A stretch of 9,008 nt of DNA from Frankiales bacterium (GTDB lineage Bacteria > Actinomycetota > Actinomycetes > Mycobacteriales > SCTD01), in contig JAODNF010000400.1 of assembly GCA_025464915.1 (NCBI GenBank), forward strand, positions 1 through 9,008, written 5' to 3'. The position numbers were made by a program, and so were the translations under genes. The notes under the pieces were generated by a model. The model made no database searches, was not told the DNA's origin, and was given only the letters and a program-made list of their open reading frames with translations. Positions 1 to 4,982 of this stretch are shown in pieces (positions within the stretch are counted from its first letter, which is position 1; each line of letters starts with the position of its first letter).

Positions 1-458
1 TCGACGTAGGAGGTGCCGAGGGCGGCGGCGTCGAGCAGCAGGTCGACGAGGTGGTCGTGGAGCAGGTTCACCTCGTCGACGTACAGGACGCCCCGGTGAG
101 CGGCCGCGAGCAGGCCCGGCTCGAAGGCGGTGACGCCGGTGGTGAGCGCCTTCTCGAGGTCGATCGAGCCGACCAGCCGGTCCTCGGAAGCGCCGACCGG
201 GAGCTCGACGAGCCGGGCCGGGCGCTGCACCCGCGGACCGTGCTCGTCGATGCAGGTGTCGTCGGGTCCGCAGTTGAACCGGCAGCCCTCCGGCACGTCG
301 ATGGGCGGCAGCAGCGCGGCGAGCGCGCGGACGATCGTCGACTTCGCCGTGCCCTTCTCGCCGCGGACGAGCACGCCGCCGACCGCGGGCGACACCGCGT
401 TGATGACGAGGGCCAGTCGCAGGTCGTCGAGCCCGACGACGGCGCTGAAGGGGTACAT
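1..458 (-). CDS. Mg/cobaltochelatase AAA+ subunit, ChlI/ChlD-like (partial, 3' end outside window)
   Basis: The ATG at 458-456 opens a frame that runs off the left edge, so only the first 152 residues are visible. They form the start of an AAA+ ATPase of the magnesium-chelatase type. MYPFSAVVGLDDLRLAL is the usual opening, Walker A is GEKGTAKST (residues 33-41), and Walker B is GVLYVDEVNLL (123-133). Between them lie three cysteines, C59, C63 and C69, in the insert seen in the actinobacterial 'putative cobaltochelatase' branch, which often combines ChlI- and ChlD-like halves. Such proteins work with CobN to insert cobalt into the corrin ring using ATP. Assignment to cobalt rather than magnesium rests on context: a B12 riboswitch-like leader lies directly upstream, and cobQ and cobD lie 4.5 kb away. 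The Shine-Dalgarno sequence is weak (AAAGGG about 13 nt upstream). No other in-frame start is evident nearby. The missing C-terminal part would show whether a ChlD-like integrin domain is fused. Confidence 0.9.
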   Translation of the reverse strand, partial: MYPFSAVVGLDDLRLALVINAVSPAVGGVLVRGEKGTAKSTIVRALAALLPPIDVPEGCRFNCGPDDTCIDEHGPRVQRPARLVELPVGASEDRLVGSIDLEKALTTGVTAFEPGLLAAAHRGVLYVDEVNLLHDHLVDLLLDAAALGTSYV

Positions 459-476
459 GGTCGGGTCCGCGCCCTT

Positions 477-566
477 TGCTCGAGGAGTGTGAGGCGGGGA
501 GGGTCTGGCTTCACAGTGGCGGGACCGCGCCGATGACGGCTTCCTCCCCACGCTGAGCCTAGAGCA
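477..566 (-). promoter_or_regulatory. Cobalamin (B12) riboswitch, compact form
   Basis: Read on the minus strand, this leader of the chelatase gene carries the most conserved core of cobalamin riboswitches. GAGGAAGCCG (545-536) is followed by the hairpin GCGGTCCCGC and the signature CCACTGTGA (519-511), then AAGCCAGACC. The core is enclosed by a 9-bp stem between 551-543 (GTGGGGAGG) and 502-494 (CCTCCCCGC, one G-U pair). A further 5-bp pairing, TGCTC (566-562) with GAGCA (481-477), could be the outer P1 stem. GGACC at 468-464 can pair with GGTCC in the 526-522 loop, which would resemble the usual kissing contact near the start codon. The element is shorter than usual: the GGTG...ATCC arm is reduced to the 12-nt hairpin 540-529, and the extra stem normally after ACTGTGA is missing. 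The role is inferred: reduced chelatase expression when adenosylcobalamin is abundant. It may be a short class or a decayed copy. Confidence 0.75.
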
Positions 567-1353
567 CGACCGTCCGGGAGCCGTTGCGCAGGACCCGGTG
601 CTCGAGGTGCCAGCGGACTGCCCGCGCCAGGCAGACCGTCTCGAGGTCCGCTCCGATCTGCACGAGCTGGTCCGGCGTGTGCGCGTGCGTCACGCGCGCC
701 ACCTCCTGCTCGATGATCGGGCCCTCGTCGAGGTCGGCCGTCACGTAGTGCGCCGTGGCCCCGATCAGCTTCACGCCGCGCTCGTGCGCCTGGTGGTAGG
801 GGCGGGCGCCCTTGAAGCTGGGCAGGAACGAGTGGTGGATGTTGATCGTGGCCGGGAGCTTGTCGACCAGCTCGGCCGACAGGATCCGCATGTAGCGGGC
901 GAGCACGACCAGGTCGACGCCCTGAGCGAGCTCGGCGATCCGGTCCTCGTCCTCGACCCGCTCGAAGGGGAGCCCGTAGGACCTGACCAGGTCCTCGTGG
1001 TCGTCGTGGTTGGACCCGACGGCGACGATCTCGGCCGGCAGGGCGCCGGTGCGGTGGCGGTAGAGCAGGTCGTGCAGGCAGTGCCCCTGCCTGCTGACGA
1101 GCACGAGCACCTTGGGCCGCTCGTCGGTGCCGTGCACGGTCCAGTCCATGTCGAAGCGCTCAGCGACCTGACGGAACCCCTCGGCCAGCGCCGGCGTCCC
1201 CTGCACGTGCACCCTCATGAAGAAGCGCCCGGTGTCGGGATCGCCCCACTCCTGGCTGTCGAGGATGTTGGCGTCGTGCTCGGCCAGGAAGCCCGTCACG
1301 GCGTGCACCACCCCGACCCGGTCGGGGCAGCTCAGCGTCAGCACGGTCTCCAC
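559..1353 (-). CDS. purU: Formyltetrahydrofolate deformylase PurU
   Basis: This enzyme hydrolyses 10-formyl-tetrahydrofolate to formate and tetrahydrofolate in the cytosol. It balances one-carbon pools and supplies formate for PurT-dependent purine synthesis. With the GTG at 1353 the protein has 264 residues. An N-terminal ACT domain (about 1-80; TLSCPDRVGVVHAVTGF, then GRFFMRVHV) is followed by the formyltransferase-fold domain. NIHHSFLPSFKGARPYHQA (171-189) and ATAHYVTADLDEGPI (199-213) hold the expected catalytic triad Asn171, His173 and Asp209. Length and motif order match E. coli PurU (about 280 residues). I chose GTG 1353 because the ACT domain begins immediately after it. A TANNNT-type box (TAGCCT, 1366-1361) also lies 7 nt ahead, suggesting a leaderless message. 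A GTG at 1386 is possible but lies in an inverted-repeat arm. The frame stays open to about 2280, but that upstream part lies antisense to the peptidase gene and is not PurU-like. Confidence 0.95.
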   Translation of the reverse strand: METVLTLSCPDRVGVVHAVTGFLAEHDANILDSQEWGDPDTGRFFMRVHVQGTPALAEGFRQVAERFDMDWTVHGTDERPKVLVLVSRQGHCLHDLLYRHRTGALPAEIVAVGSNHDDHEDLVRSYGLPFERVEDEDRIAELAQGVDLVVLARYMRILSAELVDKLPATINIHHSFLPSFKGARPYHQAHERGVKLIGATAHYVTADLDEGPIIEQEVARVTHAHTPDQLVQIGADLETVCLARAVRWHLEHRVLRNGSRTVVL

Positions 1354-1360
1354 CTGATGC

Positions 1361-1366
1361 AGGCTA
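1361..1366 (-). promoter_or_regulatory. Possible -10 box of purU (leaderless)
   Basis: TAGCCT on the minus strand fits the TANNNT pattern of actinobacterial -10 boxes and ends 7 nt before the GTG at 1353. Transcription could therefore begin at the start codon itself. No Shine-Dalgarno sequence is visible there, which agrees with leaderless translation. No convincing -35 box is seen; the candidate position lies in the repeat arm. Confidence 0.35.
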
Positions 1367-1368
1367 GG

Positions 1369-1429
1369 CGCGAACGGCTTCAGCACTTCGGTCTTCGACC
1401 CGGATGTCGACGTGCTGCAGCCGTTCGCG
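1369..1429. repeat. Long inverted repeat between purU and the peptidase gene
   Basis: The left arm 1369-1386 (CGCGAACGGCTTCAGCAC) and the right arm 1412-1429 (GTGCTGCAGCCGTTCGCG) are reverse complements at 17 of 18 positions. They are separated by a 25-nt spacer. The structure fills nearly all of the 75-bp gap between the chosen purU and peptidase starts. Its right arm ends on the first base of the peptidase GTG. It could be a paired operator, an RNA stem-loop in either leader, or the trace of an inverted duplication. A terminator is unlikely because the genes diverge and no T-run follows. Confidence 0.8.
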
Positions 1430-2301
1430 TGCGACGGTGGGGTGTGCGATGGGCCCCGGTGCTGCTCCTGGTGGCAGCCTGCTCGGCCGGTACGACGGCA
1501 GAAGTGCCATCGCCGACACCGACCGTCGCTCCTGCGCCGACGCCGACGGCCACATCGACGCCCACCCGGGTTCCCACGAGCGGGCCGACCCCGAGGCTCG
1601 CGCCGTGGGTCGTCGGGGCCTCGCCGCTGCCGCTGCAGGCGAACGGGTTCGGCAAGGTGCTCCCCACACCCCCGCAGCTGCGCAACCGGCGGTTGCAGGC
1701 GGCCGACGTCCTGCCACCCCCGTCGGACGGGCGGTTCCATACGACCGCGGCCGGGATCAGCAGCGAGGTCCGGGAGCGGATGGGGACGACGTACAAGGCC
1801 GGCTGCCCGACGCCGCTGTCGGCGCTGCGCTACGTGACGCTGACGTTCCGAGGCTTCGACGGGAAGGCCCACACCGGCGAGCTCGTGGTGCGCCAGGACG
1901 CGGTCGCGCACGTGACGGCGGCGTTCCGGCGGCTGTTCGCGATCGGCTTCCCGATCGAGGAGATGCGGCTGCCCGGGACCAGGGACATGAACGAGAGACC
2001 GACCGGCGACGGCAACGACACCGCGTCCTTCGTCTGCCGCCCGGCCCGCGGCCAGACCCGGTTCTCCGCCCACGCCTACGGGCTGGCCATCGACGTGAAC
2101 CCCTTCCAGAACCCTTATGTGAAAGGCGATCTCGTGCTGCCGGAGCTGGCCAGCGCCTATCGCGACCGGACCTGGCACCGTGCGGGGATGTTCCTGGCGA
2201 GGTCGGCTGCGGTGCGCGCGTTCACGGACAACGGCTTCACCTGGGGCGGTACGTTCAGTCGGCCCAAGGACTACCAGCACATGACGCTCACGGGGAACTG
2301 A
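1429..2301 (+). CDS. Lipoprotein M15-family D-Ala-D-Ala carboxypeptidase-like protein
   Basis: This is probably a membrane-anchored zinc peptidase acting on peptidoglycan cross-bridges or stem peptides outside the cell. From the GTG at 1429 the product has 290 residues. Residues 1-18 are a short lipoprotein signal ending in the lipobox LVAAC with Cys18. A Pro/Thr-rich linker without clear structure follows (about 24-58). The C-terminal domain carries the M15 signature SAHAYGLAIDVNP, with His215 and Asp222 as zinc ligands. The third ligand, His284, is in KDYQHMTL after WGGTFSRPKD, as in the endolysin-like M15 (VanY/Ply type) subgroup. QHM replaces the more common MHF around the last ligand. 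GTG 1444 is an alternative start. An in-frame ATG at 1357 would give an unusually long signal N-region and overlap purU. The stop overlaps the next start as TGATG, so the GNAT gene is translationally coupled. The exact substrate cannot be read from sequence. Confidence 0.88.
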   Translation: MRRWGVRWAPVLLLVAACSAGTTAEVPSPTPTVAPAPTPTATSTPTRVPTSGPTPRLAPWVVGASPLPLQANGFGKVLPTPPQLRNRRLQAADVLPPPSDGRFHTTAAGISSEVRERMGTTYKAGCPTPLSALRYVTLTFRGFDGKAHTGELVVRQDAVAHVTAAFRRLFAIGFPIEEMRLPGTRDMNERPTGDGNDTASFVCRPARGQTRFSAHAYGLAIDVNPFQNPYVKGDLVLPELASAYRDRTWHRAGMFLARSAAVRAFTDNGFTWGGTFSRPKDYQHMTLTGN

Positions 2302-2741
2302 TGACGGTGCGCCCGGCTCGACCTGATGAGGCGGCTGCGGTCGTGCCTCTCTACGAGTGGCTGTTCGCCCCTCCCGGCGGCCGCCCGCCGCAGTGGGACG
2401 CCGGCGTCGCCGAGAAGCGCGTGCTCGGCCTGATCGAGAGCGACCGGGCGACCGTGCTCGTCACCGACGACCTCAGCGGCTTCTGCACCGTCGTGCTGGA
2501 CCTGCCCTCGGTGCGCTTCGGCCAGCGGGCCTGGGTCGAGGACCTCGCCGTCGACCCCGCCCGCCGGTCGAGCGGCATCGGCAAGGCACTGCTGGACGCG
2601 GCCAAGGCCTGGGCTGTCGCGCACGCGGCCAGCCACCTCGAGCTCGACAGCGGCGACGGCCGGCTCGATGCCCACCGGTTCTACGAGCGCGAGCAGCCGA
2701 GCTGGACGAGCCGGTGCTTCAGCTGGTGGCTGGCGGGCTGA
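2301..2741 (+). CDS. GNAT-family N-acetyltransferase
   Basis: This 146-residue protein is a small single-domain acyl-CoA-dependent acetyltransferase, probably cytosolic. It opens with MTVRPARPDEAAAVVPLYEW, a typical GNAT first strand and helix. WVEDLAVDPARRSSGIGKAL (78-97) holds the acetyl-CoA pyrophosphate-binding loop, here RSSGIG (89-94). HRFYERE (125-131) is the usual late motif. The substrate is unknown. The start ATG shares one base with the peptidase stop (TGATG), so the two are almost certainly co-translated, although no functional link between them is established. The 3' end overlaps the convergent TetR gene by 23 bp. The C-terminal tail SWTSRCFSWWLAG is tryptophan-rich but still GNAT-like (final strand). 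Confidence 0.9.
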   Translation: MTVRPARPDEAAAVVPLYEWLFAPPGGRPPQWDAGVAEKRVLGLIESDRATVLVTDDLSGFCTVVLDLPSVRFGQRAWVEDLAVDPARRSSGIGKALLDAAKAWAVAHAASHLELDSGDGRLDAHRFYEREQPSWTSRCFSWWLAG

Positions 2742-3333
2742 CGATCTCCTTGAGCACGGGCAGGAGCAGCCGCTCGACGTCCGCGCGGGTCGCGGACGCG
2801 AGGGCGGGCAGCTCGAGCAGGTAGCGGCCCAGAACCAGCCCCATCATCGTCGCGGCGAGCAGGCCCGCGCGCAGCTCCGCGTCCTCCCCGCCGATCGTCT
2901 TGGCGATCATCTCCTGCGTCTCGCACATGACCTCGTCGCGGACGATCGCGAGGGCGCTGTCGTGGGTGAGGCAGTTGCGCATCAGGGCGATGCTCGCGTC
3001 GCGGGTCGCCGGGTCCTCGAATCCCTCGAAGACGTCGGCGATGGCCGTGCGCGGGATCTCGGCGAGCGAGGACTCGCCGATGCGCTTGTGGTCGACCTGC
3101 CAGCGCGCAGCCGCGGCGAACAGGCCCTCCTTGTTGCCGTAGTACTGCATGACGAGGGCGGGGTCGATGCCCGCCTTGCTCGCGACGGCCCGGATCGTGG
3201 TCTTCTCGAAGCCGACGTCGGCGAACAGCTCGCGCGCCGCCTCGATGATGGCCAGCTCGGTGCGCTTGCGCCGTTCCTCACGGGGCAGCGACTCAGGAAC
3301 GTCGGACCCGGCGCCGATGCTTCTGGATGTCAC
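2719..3333 (-). CDS. TetR-family transcriptional regulator
   Basis: This is a one-component repressor of about 204 residues. Near the N-terminus, RKRTELAIIEAARELFADVG leads into the helix-turn-helix TTIRAVASKAGIDPALVMQYY (45-65) and then GNKEGLF, the classic TetR DNA-binding signature. The remaining all-helical part is the ligand-binding and dimer domain; nothing in it names the ligand. It is divergent from the exporter gene at 3418, the standard arrangement in which such a regulator controls the pump and itself. Two GTG starts are possible, at 3342 and 3333. I prefer 3333 because a good -10 box (TGTAGA, 3348-3343) abuts the upstream one, so a transcript from it would begin after 3342. The last codons overlap the GNAT gene on the other strand. 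Confidence 0.93.
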   Translation of the reverse strand: MTSRSIGAGSDVPESLPREERRKRTELAIIEAARELFADVGFEKTTIRAVASKAGIDPALVMQYYGNKEGLFAAAARWQVDHKRIGESSLAEIPRTAIADVFEGFEDPATRDASIALMRNCLTHDSALAIVRDEVMCETQEMIAKTIGGEDAELRAGLLAATMMGLVLGRYLLELPALASATRADVERLLLPVLKEIVSPPATS

Positions 3334-3342
3334 GCAGATCAC

Positions 3343-3371
3343 TCTACAGCGGTTGACCCTTCAGCGTTCAA
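3343..3371 (-). promoter_or_regulatory. Predicted promoter of the TetR gene
   Basis: On the minus strand, TTGAAC (3371-3366) and TGTAGA (3348-3343) are separated by 17 nt, close to the housekeeping sigma consensus. Transcription would start around 3336-3333, at or just before the preferred GTG, giving a leaderless message. It lies face to face with the exporter promoter. Confidence 0.5.
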
Positions 3372-3382
3372 GGGTCTACGGT
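3353..3382 (+). promoter_or_regulatory. Possible promoter of the exporter gene
   Basis: TTGACC (3353-3358) is a strong -35 match. TACGGT (3377-3382), 18 nt downstream, is a weaker -10. A start near 3389 would fall inside the palindrome 3383-3395, where a bound repressor would block it. The -10 is imperfect, so the exact promoter is uncertain. Confidence 0.4.
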
Positions 3383-3395
3383 CGTTGAGTCAACG
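3355..3395. promoter_or_regulatory. Probable TetR operator region
   Basis: The shared 5' region of the regulator and exporter holds two inverted repeats. GACCCTT (3355-3361) pairs with AAGGGTC (3370-3376) across 8 nt. CGTTGAGTCAACG (3383-3395) is a perfect 6+1+6 palindrome. GTTGA-like half-sites also recur at 3352-3356 and, with one change, 3366-3370. An outer pair, CTCTACAGCG (3342-3351) and CGCTTGTAGAG (3394-3404), matches except for one bulged base. TetR dimers usually bind palindromes of this size in such gaps. That this regulator binds here is inferred. Confidence 0.55.
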
Positions 3396-3417
3396 CTTGT
3401 AGAGGGGAACCTGACCC

Positions 3418-4920
3418 ATGTCCGTCTTGTCCGACGCTCCCGCCGGCATCACTCATGCCGACGGTCGCAGCGTGCGCAAGGGCCTCGCCCTCGTCGTCGT
3501 CGCGATCGCCCAGCTGATGGTGGTGCTCGACGCCACCATCGTGAACGTCGCGCTGCCCGACATCGCCGGCGCGCTCAAGGTGACGACCAGCTCCGACCTC
3601 CAGTGGGTCGTCACGGCCTACGCCCTGACCTTCGGCGGCTTCCTGCTGCTCGGCGGCAAGATCGCCGACCGGGTCGGCCGCCGCAACGTCTTCATGGCCG
3701 GCGCGGTGCTGTTCGCCGCGGCGTCGCTGGCCGGCGGCCTCGCCGACAGCATGGGCCTGCTCATCGCCGCCCGCGCGGTGCAGGGCATCGGCGGCGCGCT
3801 GATGTCGCCCGCCGCCCTGTCGTTGCTCACCGTCATCTTCGAGGAGGGCGAGGAGCGCAACAAGGCGCTCGGCATCTGGTCGGCCATCACCGCCGGTGGT
3901 GCGGCCCTCGGCCTCATCCTCGGCGGCGTCCTCACCGAGTACGTCTCCTGGCGCTGGGTCTTCCTCGTCAACCTGCCGATCGCGGCGATAGCGGTCGTCG
4001 GTGCGCTCCGGTTCGTGCCCGAGTCGCGGGACGAGCGCGCACAGGGCTTCGACGTCCCCGGTGCGGTCTTCGTCACCGGCGGCCTGATGGCCCTGGTCTA
4101 CGGCCTGGTCAAGGGCAACGACTTCGGCTGGGGCGACGTCAAGACGCTCCGCTGGTTCGCCGTCGCCCTGGTCTGCCTGGTCGCCTTCGCCGTCGTGCAG
4201 GCCACCGCGAAGAACCCGCTCGTGCCGTTCCGCGTCCTGCGCAACCGCAGCGCGATCGGCGCCGACGTCGGCGCGCTCCTCATCGGTGCCGGGGTCTTCG
4301 CGATCTTCTTCTTCCTGATCCTCTGGGCGCAGGCCGTCAACCACTGGAGCCCCATCAAGTCCGGGTTCGCGTTCCTCCCGATGACTCTGCTCATCGGCGT
4401 CGGTGCCGGCATCGGCGCCCAGCTGCTCGGGAAGATCGGGCCACGCCCGCTGCTCATCGTCGGTCCGCTGCTGGCCGCCTCGGGCCTGCTGCAGCTGGGC
4501 CTCCGGCTCGAGCCCACCTCGTCCTACGTCACCGTCGTGCTGCCGGCCCTGGCCTCCGTCGCCGCCGGCATGGGCCTCACCTTCGTCGCGCTGACCTCGT
4601 CCGCTGTCGCCGGTGTGCCCTCGGAGGACGCCGGTCTCGGGTCTGCCCTGCTCAACGCCGGTCAGCAGGTCGGTAGCGCCATCGGCCTGGCCGTCCTCAC
4701 CGCGGTCAGCACCTCGCACACGTCGGGCCTGCTCAAGGGCCTCGGTGCGGCCGCTGCCGACCCGGTCCGGCAGGCGAACGCCCTCGTCGACGGCTGGAAC
4801 GTCGGCTTCCTGGTCGGCGCCGGCTTCCTCGTGGGTGCTGCCGTCATCGCCGGCTCGCTGGTGAAGGTCTCCAAGGAGGACGCCGCCAAGGCCCTCAAGG
4901 AGTCCGCCGCCGCTGCCTGA
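3418..4920 (+). CDS. MFS drug exporter, DHA2 (EmrB/QacA) family
   Basis: This 500-residue inner-membrane protein is a proton-driven multidrug antiporter. The length and hydrophobic pattern fit the 14-helix DHA2 family. LDATIVNVALP (37-47) is motif D1, with the membrane Asp38. GGKIADRVGRR (79-89) is motif A in the first cytoplasmic loop. The motif C region in helix 5 reads AALGLILGG (162-170), with Leu where many antiporters have Pro; related actinobacterial pumps often vary here. LSWRW-type sequence follows (YVSWRWVFLVNLPIA). A good ribosome-binding site, AGAGGGGAA (3401-3409), sits about 8 nt before the ATG. Expression is probably controlled by the divergent TetR through the palindromes just upstream. 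The N-terminal 20 and C-terminal 20 residues are cytoplasmic tails. The drug or metabolite exported cannot be predicted. Confidence 0.95.
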   Translation: MSVLSDAPAGITHADGRSVRKGLALVVVAIAQLMVVLDATIVNVALPDIAGALKVTTSSDLQWVVTAYALTFGGFLLLGGKIADRVGRRNVFMAGAVLFAAASLAGGLADSMGLLIAARAVQGIGGALMSPAALSLLTVIFEEGEERNKALGIWSAITAGGAALGLILGGVLTEYVSWRWVFLVNLPIAAIAVVGALRFVPESRDERAQGFDVPGAVFVTGGLMALVYGLVKGNDFGWGDVKTLRWFAVALVCLVAFAVVQATAKNPLVPFRVLRNRSAIGADVGALLIGAGVFAIFFFLILWAQAVNHWSPIKSGFAFLPMTLLIGVGAGIGAQLLGKIGPRPLLIVGPLLAASGLLQLGLRLEPTSSYVTVVLPALASVAAGMGLTFVALTSSAVAGVPSEDAGLGSALLNAGQQVGSAIGLAVLTAVSTSHTSGLLKGLGAAAADPVRQANALVDGWNVGFLVGAGFLVGAAVIAGSLVKVSKEDAAKALKESAAAA

Positions 4921-4930
4921 CCCACACGTC

Positions 4931-4968
4931 CGAGAGCCCGTCGCCCCCCCGTGTGCGGCGGGCTCTCG
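4931..4968. terminator. Bidirectional hairpin terminator
   Basis: CGAGAGCCCGTCGC (4931-4944) pairs with GCGGCGGGCTCTCG (4955-4968) over 14 bp (one T-G pair) around a 10-nt loop. It lies 10 nt after the exporter stop and 14 nt beyond the cobQ stop on the other strand, so it can end both convergent transcripts. No T-run follows, as is common in high-GC actinobacteria. Confidence 0.8.
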
Positions 4969-4982
4969 CCGTACCCGGCCCG

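Noticed and set aside
598..1428. Plus-strand extension of the peptidase frame across purU
   Set aside because: The region is antisense to purU, and the lipoprotein signal peptide starting near 1429 marks the true N-terminus.
1498..1600. Pro/Thr repeats that look like a tandem repeat in the peptidase gene
   Set aside because: They are irregular and non-identical at DNA level. They fit an extracytoplasmic linker between lipid anchor and catalytic domain.
1354..2280. Minus-strand open frame continuing upstream of purU
   Set aside because: It is antisense to the M15 peptidase gene, has an Arg/Gly/Pro-rich composition typical of high-GC shadow frames, and shows no domain. PurU's ACT domain begins just after 1353.
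3900..3950. Loss of the motif C proline in the exporter as a sign of altered function
   Set aside because: Variation at this position is common among actinobacterial DHA2 proteins, so it is weak evidence on its own.
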